From NCBI RefSeq assembly GCF_000374125.1, contig NZ_KB893625.1:1045161-1109160 (forward strand): a stretch of 64,000 nt of DNA, read 5' to 3'. Origin of the DNA: Niabella aurantiaca DSM 17617. Lineage in GTDB: Bacteria > Bacteroidota > Bacteroidia > Chitinophagales > Chitinophagaceae. Made by a program: the position numbers and the translations under genes. Below the pieces are notes generated by a model. It did not search any database. It was not told the DNA's origin and saw only the letters and a list, made by a program, of their open reading frames with translations. The stretch's first letter is position 1. Each line of letters opens with the position of its first letter. Below are positions 14,889 to 23,325 of the stretch, in pieces.

Positions 14889-16844
14889 ATGAAAAAAAAA
14901 TTAATTAATTTTTCCGGTCTCCTGTTGCTTTTTCTATTTATTTGCGTTGGATGTAATAAAGCCATTAATGAAAAGGCCGGTGATGATACTTCAACCGTTA
15001 CGAAGAAGGACGTAAAAGGTATCGGCTACAAAAAAGGTGGTTTTGTTTTCAGTATGAGCAATTTACGTAAGATCACAAGACCGCGGTCGCTCACAGCCGC
15101 CCCTGTTATTCAAACCTCGCACTTGTATATGGTTTTCCAACCCGTTACAGCCGGGCATTACAGAGCGATAGAAGAAAAGAATATACCCACATATCCGTTT
15201 CCTTTAGCTACGGATTCCCTGGACGTCAGCAATCCGGATTATTCCAACTTGTACACTTTCCTTCCTATCAAGAACTCGGGAAATTTGCCCAACTGCCCTT
15301 ATATAGTGTTGGATAGTGTTTGTCTGCTCAACCCGGAGTCGCCAACGGCTGCCCTTGCATACCAGGCAGCAGGTAAGGAAATTATTTACCGACCTAATGG
15401 GGATGACATACCACAGGAACCCGCCGATCCCTGTGATCCCTGGGAAGATTGTCCCATTGAAGAACCGCCGCCACCACCACCACCACCACCACCAGCACCG
15501 CCGAAGCCTGCCGACAACCGGTCTACTCCATTTAGCGTCGAATACGATAATTGCAGTATGAATACAGACGAAAACTATCCAAGTGGACGGATCACCGTAG
15601 AAGAAACACAGTGGGGAAATGGTGGGATAGCCTATGAAGGCGTACGGGATGTAAAGGTAGAGATCCTGGGACCACAGGGCCAGCGGGTTATTGCCCAAAC
15701 CGATCGATATGGGTGCTTTAAAGCTACAGGAGCCATTAGGGGATTTAGACCTTTAATTGGACCACGGCTTCCGGTTATCCTGAACGTTATCTTTAAAAGT
15801 GATCGTAAAGAGATCAGAGGGATGAATAAAACAATTCCGGATCAATACACAAAACCACTATTACATATCTACGGTAATATTTCATACAGTATGAATAATG
15901 CCAACGTATCTTATGAGCGCCATACAAGCAATGAAGGGGATGATACAAAGTATTATGTTGCGGCAACGGTTAATAATGCACTGTATGAGTTTGATGAATA
16001 TGCGGCAAACGACGGGATACTTTCACCTGGCAACGATTTGAAAATATTGGTAACTTGTTTTGCTGGATCAGCTTCCACACCGATGCTCAATGATCTGAAA
16101 AGCAGAAACGTATGGGATGCGGCTGCTGTCACTAACTACTTAAATACAAGAGTTGGGGGATTGGGTGGGATTTTAGCCCCAAGTGCGCCTGATATCGTTT
16201 TTGGATATGCTTATGTCGGTACATCATCTGCAGATTTCGCTACTGATAAAATAAAAGAAACTGCCTACCACGAATTTGCCCATGCCAGTCACTACCGCAA
16301 AACGACTACACAAATGTGGATAGACAATGTAAAGTATGTTGCAGACTATGGCGTGGGTAGTGGCAATCCTTATGGTCATGTTGGGGATCCGGGAGTGGAG
16401 CGAACTGATCTTATAGAAATGTGGGGCTATTTTATGGGCAGGGAGTATGCACACAGAAGATACGGGCCAAATGCGCATAGCGCAATCCTGGAGTATTATA
16501 GCGTGGCGGATGCCTCTCCCTCTACGTTTAATAATAGCTGGTATGCGGTAAATGAACACAGAAGTTGGATTGGGGTAAATATATTTGAACACGATCATAT
16601 TCCCGCAGGATTCTTGCATGACATTATTGATAGCAATGTATATAACCAAAGGAGGGTGCCGGGCTTATTTGAATCAACTGTTGTGGCCGATACAATTGCA
16701 GGGTATTCAATAAGCCGCATTTATAACAATCTGGATGGAAGTACAGGATCGCCGGCGATTTTGATGAATAAACTTCGCAATTACCTTCCATTAGGCAATG
16801 CCACCGCCCATTTCGATCTATTAAGAAATTCTTATGGATACTAA
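14889..16844 (+). CDS. Lipoprotein zinc metallopeptidase with proline-rich linker (651 aa)
   Basis: Lipoprotein signal peptide ending FICVGC (Cys at about residue 22). Residues about 192-206 are a run of prolines coded by (CCA)n. Next comes a carboxypeptidase-regulatory-like beta domain (GVRDVKVEILGPQGQRV ... DRYGCFKATG, about 255-285). The zinc site HEFAH is at residues 461-465 (HExxH), with a likely third ligand Glu about 45 residues later in TDLIEMWGYFMG. The C-terminus (from about 525, HDHIPAGFLHDIIDSN and GSTGSPAILMNKLRN) recurs alone at 17797-18204. It is probably anchored in the outer membrane and acts outside the cytoplasm. Two small lipoprotein genes follow, suggesting an effector with inhibitors. 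No exact family recognised. Confidence 0.7.
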   Translation: MKKKLINFSGLLLLFLFICVGCNKAINEKAGDDTSTVTKKDVKGIGYKKGGFVFSMSNLRKITRPRSLTAAPVIQTSHLYMVFQPVTAGHYRAIEEKNIPTYPFPLATDSLDVSNPDYSNLYTFLPIKNSGNLPNCPYIVLDSVCLLNPESPTAALAYQAAGKEIIYRPNGDDIPQEPADPCDPWEDCPIEEPPPPPPPPPPAPPKPADNRSTPFSVEYDNCSMNTDENYPSGRITVEETQWGNGGIAYEGVRDVKVEILGPQGQRVIAQTDRYGCFKATGAIRGFRPLIGPRLPVILNVIFKSDRKEIRGMNKTIPDQYTKPLLHIYGNISYSMNNANVSYERHTSNEGDDTKYYVAATVNNALYEFDEYAANDGILSPGNDLKILVTCFAGSASTPMLNDLKSRNVWDAAAVTNYLNTRVGGLGGILAPSAPDIVFGYAYVGTSSADFATDKIKETAYHEFAHASHYRKTTTQMWIDNVKYVADYGVGSGNPYGHVGDPGVERTDLIEMWGYFMGREYAHRRYGPNAHSAILEYYSVADASPSTFNNSWYAVNEHRSWIGVNIFEHDHIPAGFLHDIIDSNVYNQRRVPGLFESTVVADTIAGYSISRIYNNLDGSTGSPAILMNKLRNYLPLGNATAHFDLLRNSYGY

Positions 16845-16864
16845 AACCAATAAATTATTCGAAC

Positions 16865-17284
16865 ATGAAAAGGTTTTTTAATGTATTGTTTATTGTTTGT
16901 TGTTTGGGAGTCGCATCTTGTGGCAAAAGCTATGATGCCCACAAAACCGTTCGCAATAATTCTTCCCATCCTATAAAAATACTCATTTATAAGAGGCTTT
17001 ATCCTGGAGAGATTAGTCGTACTCTTTCAATTCAACCTCAAAAAGAGGCCGTGATTGAAAATTTTTCGGGAGGTAAAAGTGGTCCGTATTACGAGAACGG
17101 AAAAGGTTGTGGTAACAGAGACTTTGACTCGATGACAATTGAAGTGGTCGATAATCTGCAACTTCGGGTCTCAAAGGATCTTAACAACAGTAATAGCTGG
17201 ACATTTTCAAAACATTCCACTTCCAGGAGTATAGAAGAAGAATGCCGTGCAACGATTACTGACGCCGATATTGAGGATAAGTAG
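16865..17284 (+). CDS. Small lipoprotein, putative inhibitor/immunity protein (copy 1)
   Basis: 139 residues with a lipoprotein signal (LGVASCGKS, Cys at about residue 19). The mature part has the family pattern: (I/V)RNNSSHPIKILIYKR, IQPQKEAVIENFSGGKSGPY, SWTFSKHS, and a C-terminal CRATITDADI. Two further homologues follow at 17320 and 18225. It lies 20 bases after the metallopeptidase stop, so the two are probably co-transcribed. Sharing a compartment with the peptidase and being duplicated fit a self-protection role, which is inference. No named family recognised. Confidence 0.65.
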   Translation: MKRFFNVLFIVCCLGVASCGKSYDAHKTVRNNSSHPIKILIYKRLYPGEISRTLSIQPQKEAVIENFSGGKSGPYYENGKGCGNRDFDSMTIEVVDNLQLRVSKDLNNSNSWTFSKHSTSRSIEEECRATITDADIEDK

Positions 17285-17319
17285 AAAGACTACCAGGTAT
17301 ATCAATAAATCATCTTCAT

Positions 17320-17742
17320 TTGAAAAGCCATTGTACTACTGTAATTGTTATTTGTTTTTTGGGAATCACTGCATGCGGCGGAAACTATGATGGAAAAAAA
17401 ACGATTCGCAATAATTCTTCCCATCCTTTAAAAGTACTCATTTACAAGAGGTTCCCTGTAGAAATTGCCCGTGCTTTTTCAATACAACCTCAAGGTGAAG
17501 CGGTGGTTGAAAGTTTTACTGGGGGCAAAAGTAGTCCTTATTACGGCAATGGGAAAGGTTGTGGTAGTAATGGCCTAGATTCGACTGTAATTGAAGTGAT
17601 CGATAATAATCAGCTTGAGGTTGCAAAGGATCTTAATAGCACTGATAATTGGGCCTTTTCAAAGGAGTCGAATGCCAGAGGCGTTGATACAGAATGCCGT
17701 GCCACCATTACTGATGCAGATATTGTACCTAAATCAAATTAG
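17320..17742 (+). CDS. Small lipoprotein, putative inhibitor/immunity protein (copy 2)
   Basis: 140 residues, very similar to copy 1 (NNSSHPLKVLIYKR, GGKSSPYYGNGKGCG, CRATITDADI), with lipobox ITACGG. The start codon appears to be TTG at 17320 (TTGAAAAGC where copy 1 has ATGAAAAGG), which may lower its expression; no ATG lies in a better place. It follows copy 1 by 35 bases in the same direction. The two copies differ mostly in the middle, as expected for inhibitors tracking different partners. Confidence 0.62.
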   Translation: MKSHCTTVIVICFLGITACGGNYDGKKTIRNNSSHPLKVLIYKRFPVEIARAFSIQPQGEAVVESFTGGKSSPYYGNGKGCGSNGLDSTVIEVIDNNQLEVAKDLNSTDNWAFSKESNARGVDTECRATITDADIVPKSN

Positions 17743-17796
17743 ATAAAGTTATAAAAATAGATCTCAACAACCCGGATTTGTGGCCAAGGACGCGAA

Positions 17797-18204
17797 GTGG
17801 AAAAACATCAAAAGGATATTACGCTGAATGTAGGGCCAATTCTGGAATATTTCACAAGTCCTGGAGCTCCTTCCTTTAGTAACAGCTGGTATGCTGTCGG
17901 TGAAAACAGAGGAAATGTTGGTAGGCCTATCTTTGAATGGGACCATATTCCGGCAGGATTTTTATACGATTTAGTTGATAATAATAATTATAATCGGAAT
18001 ATAACACCTGCGTTGAATGAATCCAATCCGGTGGTTGATACGGTTAGCGGTTATTCTATTAGTACAATATATAGTTATTTAGATGGGAGTACTTCATCTC
18101 CAGCTATTTTAATGAACAAACTTCGAAATAATTTACCCAACAATACCACTCCGATTAATACCCTAACAGCCTTTGATGCATTACGGAGTTCGTATGGTTA
18201 TTAA
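17797..18204 (+). pseudogene. Orphan C-terminal module of the metallopeptidase
   Basis: 135 residues from a GTG, homologous to the last ~130 residues of the 14889-16844 protein: ILEYF, SFSNSWYAVGENRG, EWDHIPAGFLYDLVDNNNYN, GYSISTIYSYLDGSTSSPAI, FDALRSSYGY. Homology continues a few codons upstream of the GTG (GRE- region) until a TAG, so the module was cut from a longer gene. It lacks the HExxH site and any signal peptide. It is followed 20 bases later by its own small lipoprotein. This is the arrangement of an orphan toxin-tip/immunity cassette, or simple duplication followed by decay. Confidence 0.65.
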
Positions 18205-18224
18205 ATCGTAAAAAAAATCATAGT

Positions 18225-18638
18225 ATGAGATCAACCTTCTTATTCCTGTCATTGGTTTCTGTCTTGTTCTTTGCTTGTGGCAAAACGTCAAATTCGAAAA
18301 AAATAGTTAGAAACTCGTCAACGAAGGATATTAAGATTTTAATTTTTGATAAGCCTTACTCCGGAAAAGAGCGGGAAAGTTATACAATCGAAGCAAATCA
18401 TGAAGCGATAATAGTAAATCTTACGTCAAGAAGCGGACCTATGTACGCCAGCTTAGAAAACTGCGTTCTTTCAAAATATGACTCCGTTTCAATAATCGTT
18501 CCGGGTGACAATAGTGTAAGAGTTGTGAAAGATCTTACAAGAAGTGATAGCTGGATGTTTTCTAAAAATTCAAATATTAAAGGCATAGACGTGGGATGCC
18601 GGGCGACAATAACAAATGCTGATATTGTTTCTAAGTAG
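18225..18638 (+). CDS. Small lipoprotein, putative inhibitor/immunity protein (copy 3, diverged)
   Basis: 137 residues with a lipoprotein signal (LVSVLFFACGKTS). The family pattern is kept in a diverged form: KKIVRNSSTKDIKILIFDK, YTIEANHEAIIVNLTSRSGP, SWMFSKNS and the C-terminal CRATITNADI. It pairs with the orphan C-terminal module directly upstream. It differs from copies 1 and 2 much more than they differ from each other, which matches the divergence between the two peptidase C-termini. Confidence 0.65.
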   Translation: MRSTFLFLSLVSVLFFACGKTSNSKKIVRNSSTKDIKILIFDKPYSGKERESYTIEANHEAIIVNLTSRSGPMYASLENCVLSKYDSVSIIVPGDNSVRVVKDLTRSDSWMFSKNSNIKGIDVGCRATITNADIVSK

Positions 18639-19218
18639 CGCTACTGATAGCAAAATACCGGTATAAAGAAAGTGTAAAAAATACACTTGAGATGCGGTAC
18701 TGTTGCCTTTTTTATTCAATCTTTTAAGAAAATTCATAGCGCTACGGTTTTACGAGTGAAACCATAGAGGCACAATGCCTGTGCCGCTGTAGCTATAAAA
18801 GGGTGTGTGTCATTTAACCGGGAATGACTTTCTTTTCCTGAGGGGAAAGAATGAAAAAAAGCCAAGAAAAAGAACAGGAATAAAATTTTGCTAAAACGCT
18901 CTAAGCCTTTACCAGTCGGCGATACAGGCTGTGACATTTTGCCATAATCGAGTGTCAGAAATTTCTTTTCCGTGTGTCGTGCCGTGTGTCGTATGGTACT
19001 GTGCGGGCTCCGTTCCTGTTCCGTGCCGCCGGGCAAAAGTGTCAAATGTTGAGTGATTTTTTGCTGAAAAGCAGGCGGGGTGGGGGGTAGATGAGAATTT
19101 TTGCATTTTTGAGCGTTATTTCGCCCATGTGTCATTTTACTCATTTTTGTGTGTCTTTAGAGTGTCAGAAAATGAGAGCAAAAGCGTAAAAAACTGACAC
19201 AAAAACGACACACGTCAA
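18639..19218. other. Gene-free region rich in TGACAC/CGACACA repeats next to tRNA-Leu
   Basis: No supported gene; a 136-codon minus-strand frame here has no family pattern. An inverted repeat AAGTGTA/TACACTT (18669-18688) may be a weak terminator for the lipoprotein gene. From about 18790 to 19215 the words TGACAC, CGACACA and GTGTC(A/G) occur many times on both strands, for example TGACAC-N5-CGACACA at about 19196-19213. Such repeat arrays flank attachment sites of tyrosine-recombinase elements, and this one lies on the 3' side of tRNA-Leu. No integrase gene is present. Confidence 0.45.
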
Positions 19219-19255
19219 TAAAAAGGCCTTGTAAATCAATTGATTACAAGGCCTT
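19219..19255 (-). terminator. Terminator downstream of the tRNA genes
   Basis: A 12-bp perfect stem, AAGGCCTTGTAA (19223-19234) with TTACAAGGCCTT (19244-19255), and a 9-base loop. On the minus strand it is followed by a T run, ending the tRNA-Gly/tRNA-Leu transcript. Confidence 0.8.
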
Positions 19256-19259
19256 CGTG

Positions 19260-19345
19260 TGCCCCGGGCGGGACTTGAACCCGCACGGACATTGCTGCCC
19301 ACAGGATTTTAAGTCCTGCGTGTCTACCAATTCCACCACCAGGGC
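19260..19345 (-). tRNA. tRNA-Leu (UAA)
   Basis: 86 bases. The acceptor stem GCCCTGG pairs with CCGGGGC, the T-arm is GCGGG-TTCAAGT-CCCGC, the anticodon stem is CAGGA/TCCTG around loop CTTAAAA giving anticodon UAA, and there is a long variable arm as expected for a class II tRNA. CCA is not encoded. The terminator hairpin follows within 5 bases. The 3' side borders the repeat-rich end of the accessory region. Confidence 0.95.
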
Positions 19346-19435
19346 GAAAAAAAAAGTTATCAGTTATTTGCTATGTATTATCAGTAAATCATTACCAATA
19401 ACCTATAACATATAACGAATAACTTTTTCAAAGAG

Positions 19436-19508
<73 letters not shown>

Positions 19509-19617
19509 TTTTATAAGAACTTCTTTTATTGTTCCTTAAGTACCAGATTGTTAGTTACTTAAGGGGCTGCAAATATAAGCGATTTCTTTTTATTACAAAA
19601 AAAATCAGCAACTTTTT

Positions 19618-19860
19618 TTATTTATACTTTGGAGTGTACAGCGTGCTTTCCTGAATGGTTACTTTGGGCTTTTCAAATCTTTTGGTGTAAAGACGGTAAC
19701 AACCACCCCAGGTAAACAGGATCAGACAGGTAAATGTCAGATAATATAAAAAAGCAGAAGTGGAAACCCAGCTGAATTTAAAATCCTTTTTCTGACTCTT
19801 TTTTAATTCTTCCCTGTATTCCTGTTCTTTTATTTGTTCAACGTCGTAATTCTGTTCCAT
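19618..19860 (-). CDS. Small single-pass membrane protein, unknown function
   Basis: 80 residues: an acidic/basic N-terminal helix (EQIKEQEYREELKKSQKKD), one membrane segment (about residues 35-55, SAFLYYLTFTCLILFTWGG) and a short basic tail. No family recognised. It lies 43 bases downstream of the glycosyltransferase gene in the same direction, so it is likely the last gene of that transcript. Confidence 0.6.
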   Translation of the reverse strand: MEQNYDVEQIKEQEYREELKKSQKKDFKFSWVSTSAFLYYLTFTCLILFTWGGCYRLYTKRFEKPKVTIQESTLYTPKYK

Positions 19861-19903
19861 TCTCTATCAGTAATATTGTGCCGCAAAAATAAGGATCTAT
19901 TCA

Positions 19904-20938
19904 TTAATTTGTCACTTCTTTGTCAACAATTTCGGAGAACTTTTTTTTGCCTTTGACAAAATGCGCCCATGCAATGTTCTTTTTCAACAGGCCAAGCAAC
20001 GGCTTTTTTTTGTTTTTCGGAAAGATGCTTTTCTTTTGATCGGTCAGCATCCATTTTACAAAAGAAAGATGGGCGCTGGCCACTGCCACAAAATAACCAC
20101 CGTCTCCGCCCAGCAGGCTTTTGAACGCCGAAATACCATCCAGGATGGCCCTCAGTACAATGACGTATAACCGTCTCCAGCCATACATATTTTTGTACAT
20201 CATGATATGATTGTTCCGGAAATTGAGATAGGTCTTTAAGGAGTTGCCCCTGGGCAATGTGCCGCCCCCCACGTGGTAGACCACAGACTGCGGACAGGAG
20301 CTGATCTTATATCCCAATAGCTGGATGCGCCAGCAAAGATCGATTTCTTCCTGGTGCGCGAAGAAATAAGGGTCGAAGCCCCCCGCTTCATGGAATACTT
20401 TTGAGCGGATAAACAAGGCAGCGCCGCTGGCCCAGAATATAGGCGAAGGAATATCGTACTGCCCTTCGTCTGTTTCAGTAAAGTCAAATACCCGGCCTTT
20501 GGCAAAAGGATAGCAGAAATGATCCATCCAGCCACCGGCGGCACCGGCATATTCGAAGTACCGGGGATGATCGTAGGAAAGGAGCTTGGGCTGGCAGGCA
20601 CCCAGTGAAACATCGCCCTCCAACAGATCCACGAGAGGCTTCATAAAACCTTCGGTGACCTGTACATCCGAGTTGAGCAGCAGGTAATAGTCTGCAGCGA
20701 CCTGTTCCAGCGCCAGATTGTATCCTTTGGCAAAGCCGTGATTCTCCCCGAACCGGATGATCCGGATCCCGGGAAAGGACTGCTCCAGGTAGCGGACGGA
20801 TTCATCCGTAGATCCATTGTCTGCCACAACTACCTGCAAACGGTCATAACGGGTTTGTACCACACCGGGCAGGAATTGCTCCAGGTATTTCTTTCCGTTC
20901 CAGTTTAAAATAACAATAGCGACAGACGGGATCATCAT
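19904..20938 (-). CDS. Family 2 glycosyltransferase
   Basis: 344 residues from the ATG at 20938, chosen because a longer frame would overlap the upstream gene and the fold begins right here (SVAIVILNWNGKKYLEQFL). GT-A motifs are present: VVVADNGSTDESV, the metal-binding region LLLNSDVQV, and a distal HVGGGTLP loop. This matches rhamnosyl-type GT2 enzymes that extend cell-surface polysaccharide from nucleotide sugars at the inner face of the membrane. The acceptor is unknown. Neighbour of a YgjV-like membrane gene. Confidence 0.85.
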   Translation of the reverse strand: MMIPSVAIVILNWNGKKYLEQFLPGVVQTRYDRLQVVVADNGSTDESVRYLEQSFPGIRIIRFGENHGFAKGYNLALEQVAADYYLLLNSDVQVTEGFMKPLVDLLEGDVSLGACQPKLLSYDHPRYFEYAGAAGGWMDHFCYPFAKGRVFDFTETDEGQYDIPSPIFWASGAALFIRSKVFHEAGGFDPYFFAHQEEIDLCWRIQLLGYKISSCPQSVVYHVGGGTLPRGNSLKTYLNFRNNHIMMYKNMYGWRRLYVIVLRAILDGISAFKSLLGGDGGYFVAVASAHLSFVKWMLTDQKKSIFPKNKKKPLLGLLKKNIAWAHFVKGKKKFSEIVDKEVTN

Positions 20939-20978
20939 GGGCTGCAAAGATTCAAAAAATAATGTATGCAAATCACCT

Positions 20979-21221
20979 TCAAGCGGTTTTATCTTCAGCC
21001 GCCGGGTGTTTTTTAACAAAAAGGTGGTAAAGCTGAATGGCAGCGATCAACCCGTTGGAGATGATGATGGGCCATTTCCATCCCAGCAGGACCCCGTAGG
21101 CCACAAAAAATACGCAGCCGGCAAAATTAATAAGCCGGATTGCTTTCAGTTGTTTTGGAATAAATGAGATCACCAAAAGCGCCATCGCCAGGTAGCCAAT
21201 ATATTCAACGGATTCACTCAT
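20979..21221 (-). CDS. YgjV-like small inner-membrane protein
   Basis: 80 residues with three hydrophobic segments (YIGYLAMALLVISFI, LINFAGCVFFVAYGVLLG, WPIIISNGLIAAIQLYHLF). The pattern (I)GY-A-x-LLVISFIPKQLKAIR is that of YgjV-type and related short multi-pass proteins of unknown role. It lies 40 bases upstream of the glycosyltransferase gene, same strand, probably one transcript. Confidence 0.65.
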   Translation of the reverse strand: MSESVEYIGYLAMALLVISFIPKQLKAIRLINFAGCVFFVAYGVLLGWKWPIIISNGLIAAIQLYHLFVKKHPAAEDKTA

Positions 21222-21348
21222 GGCGTAAAGTTATTTATTTGTAGCATTATTTTTGCTGCAACTTATTCCGGAGTCAGCTCCTCTACCTGAAGAATGGTTC
21301 AGACAAAGAGGGGAGGCTTAATAAGAAGATTCAATTTGCAGGAAAAAT

Positions 21349-21774
21349 ATGAAGTACATTTTACCTTTTTTGATGATGTTTCTGTCGTGCCAGCTGATGG
21401 CGCAATCGGGCGGTGTAGCGGTATATAAGGACCCGAGGATCGATCTGTTGCTTAAAAAGCAGGCGGATGTGAATAACTTCTCCACCCGTAATGCTGCAGC
21501 AAGAAGAACGGCCCCGGGCTACCGCCTGCTGGTTATCAGTACCAATAACAAAGCAGAAGCAATTGCCGCACGCACAAAGATCTATTCCAATTTTCCTGAA
21601 CTGAAACCCTATATGTGGCACCAGTCGCCTTATTTTAAAGTGAAAGCAGGCAATTTTACCTCCCGGCAGGAGGCCCAGGCCTATCAGAAGAAGCTGGCAG
21701 CCTTTTTTCCCGGTGGTGTATTCTTAATGAATGATGTCGTGGAGGTAAGCCCGGAGAATAACCGGGAGGACTGA
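21349..21774 (+). CDS. SPOR domain-containing secreted protein
   Basis: 141 residues. Signal peptide (MKYILPFLMMFLSCQLMAQ), then a short linker and a C-terminal SPOR domain (GYRLLVISTNNKAEAIAAR ... FKVKAGNFTSRQEAQAYQKK). SPOR domains bind peptidoglycan strands stripped of stem peptides, usually at the septum, so this protein probably sits in the periplasm at division sites. Length fits the short Bacteroidota members. The M20 peptidase gene follows 54 bases later. Confidence 0.85.
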   Translation: MKYILPFLMMFLSCQLMAQSGGVAVYKDPRIDLLLKKQADVNNFSTRNAAARRTAPGYRLLVISTNNKAEAIAARTKIYSNFPELKPYMWHQSPYFKVKAGNFTSRQEAQAYQKKLAAFFPGGVFLMNDVVEVSPENNRED

Positions 21775-21828
21775 CCCCTGCTTCAGCACATTTTTTCCAA
21801 TGACCGGATTATCAGTTATTTTTGCCGG

Positions 21829-23022
21829 ATGATTGATGAAATACAATTATTGGCAAAGCAGTACGCACCTGAAATGATCGAAGTGCGTCGTTATCTGCAT
21901 GCGCATCCCGAGCTGAGTTACCAGGAATTTGAGACCTCAAAATATATTCAAAAGCAATTGACCGCTTTGGGAATCCCTTTTGAAGTAAAGGCAATAACCG
22001 GTGTGGTCGGATTGCTGAAAGGGAAAAACCCGGAGAAAAGAGTGATCGCGCTGCGTGCGGATATGGATGCATTACCCATCCAGGAACTGAATGATGTCAG
22101 CTACCGGTCCGTAAATGACCAGGTGATGCATGCCTGCGGGCATGATGTGCATACTTCCTGCCTGCTGGGCGCGGCAAAGATCCTGAATGCCACAAAGGAT
22201 CAGTGGGAGGGTACCGTCAAACTGGTCTTTCAGCCGGGTGAGGAAAAAAACCCGGGTGGGGCAAGCCTGCTGATCAACGAGGGGGTACTGGAAAACCCCG
22301 CGCCGTCGGCCATTTTGGGTTTGCATGTGCACCCCGGGCTTGGCGTAGGAAAGCTTAGCTTCCGTGAAGGGAAGGTAATGGCCAGTGCCGACGAATTGTA
22401 TTTTACCATTAAAGGGAAGGGAGGACATGCGGCCGCGCCCAACCTGTGTGTAGACCCGATCCTGATCGCCGCGCATGTGGTGGTGGCATTGCAGCAGGTG
22501 ATCAGCCGGCGCAATAATCCGCAAAATCCGACGGTATTGTCCATCACGGCTATTAACGGGGGCACCACTACCAATGTGATCCCGGATGAAGTGAAGTTGA
22601 AGGGTACTTTCCGCGCTATGAACGAAGAATGGCGGTTTGAAGCGCACGAGATCATCCGGAGCTTTTCTGAAGGTGTGGTAAAAGGGATGGGCGGGGAGCT
22701 GGACCTGCATATTGATATCGGTTATCCCAGTGTTTATAACCAGGAAGCCCTGACGCAGCAGGCAACCCTGCTGGCAAAAAAATATGCAGGGGAAGAGCAG
22801 GTAGAAGAAACGGAGATCCGTATGGGCGCGGAGGATTTTGGGTATTATACGCAGCAGATACCCGGCTGTTTTTATCGCCTGGGCGTTATGAATGAAGAGC
22901 GGGGCATCACTGCCGGCGTACATACGCCTACGTTTAACGTCGACGAAAATGCGATTGAACTGGGCATGGGCATGATGGCCTGGCTGGCTATTGCAGCAGA
23001 TTTAACAAAAATAAAAGCGTAA
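21829..23022 (+). CDS. M20 family amidohydrolase (hippurate/IAA-amino-acid hydrolase type)
   Basis: 397 residues. The metal site HACGHDVHTSCLLGAAK lies near residue 102, followed by VFQPGEEKNPGGA (catalytic Glu) and MGAEDFGYY near the end, the M20D pattern. The dimerisation domain (KGKGGHAAAP ... VDPILIAA) is present and length is normal. Family members cleave N-acyl amino acids or diaminopimelate derivatives in the cytoplasm. A short putative promoter TTATTTTTG ends 8 bases before the ATG. No signal peptide. Confidence 0.9.
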   Translation: MIDEIQLLAKQYAPEMIEVRRYLHAHPELSYQEFETSKYIQKQLTALGIPFEVKAITGVVGLLKGKNPEKRVIALRADMDALPIQELNDVSYRSVNDQVMHACGHDVHTSCLLGAAKILNATKDQWEGTVKLVFQPGEEKNPGGASLLINEGVLENPAPSAILGLHVHPGLGVGKLSFREGKVMASADELYFTIKGKGGHAAAPNLCVDPILIAAHVVVALQQVISRRNNPQNPTVLSITAINGGTTTNVIPDEVKLKGTFRAMNEEWRFEAHEIIRSFSEGVVKGMGGELDLHIDIGYPSVYNQEALTQQATLLAKKYAGEEQVEETEIRMGAEDFGYYTQQIPGCFYRLGVMNEERGITAGVHTPTFNVDENAIELGMGMMAWLAIAADLTKIKA

Positions 23023-23058
23023 TTCAGGCGTTCCCTGCATCATTCACAAAAAAGAACC

Positions 23059-23322
23059 ATGTTAAAAGCTACAGCAGCCGGAGTCTTGTTTACCCTGTGT
23101 TCCCTTACAGCACTGGGACAGTCAAAAGACGATTCTTCAAAATCGGCCCGGGATTTTTTAATAGAACAGGAAGAAAGCCGCAAAGACCATCCGGATAATA
23201 CCCGGAACAGGAAGCAGATCAAAAAAATTGAAGCTGCACCGGAGGGGAGCCAGTCATCAGCGACGGATGCAAAGAAAAAGAAGAAAAGAAAATGTTGTTT
23301 TCTTTTTTGCCGGAAGAAATAG
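23059..23322 (+). CDS. Small secreted lysine-rich protein, unknown function
   Basis: 87 residues: signal peptide (MLKATAAGVLFTLCSLTALGQ), then a very charged chain (KDDSSKSARDFLIEQEESRK) and a C-terminal Lys run with CCFLFCRKK. No family recognised. It follows the M20 gene by 36 bases and converges on the S41 peptidase gene. Confidence 0.55.
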   Translation: MLKATAAGVLFTLCSLTALGQSKDDSSKSARDFLIEQEESRKDHPDNTRNRKQIKKIEAAPEGSQSSATDAKKKKKRKCCFLFCRKK

Positions 23323-23325
23323 CGC

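Noticed and set aside
15204-15698. Frames with Trp or His runs in the metallopeptidase region
   Set aside because: They arise from reading the (CCA)n tract in other frames.
18734-19144. 136-codon minus-strand frame beside tRNA-Leu
   Set aside because: Low-complexity content, stop-free only by composition; better explained as a repeat array of integration-arm type.
22072-22923. 283-codon minus-strand frame opposite the M20 hydrolase
   Set aside because: Shadow of a well conserved gene, with Cys/His-rich nonsense composition.
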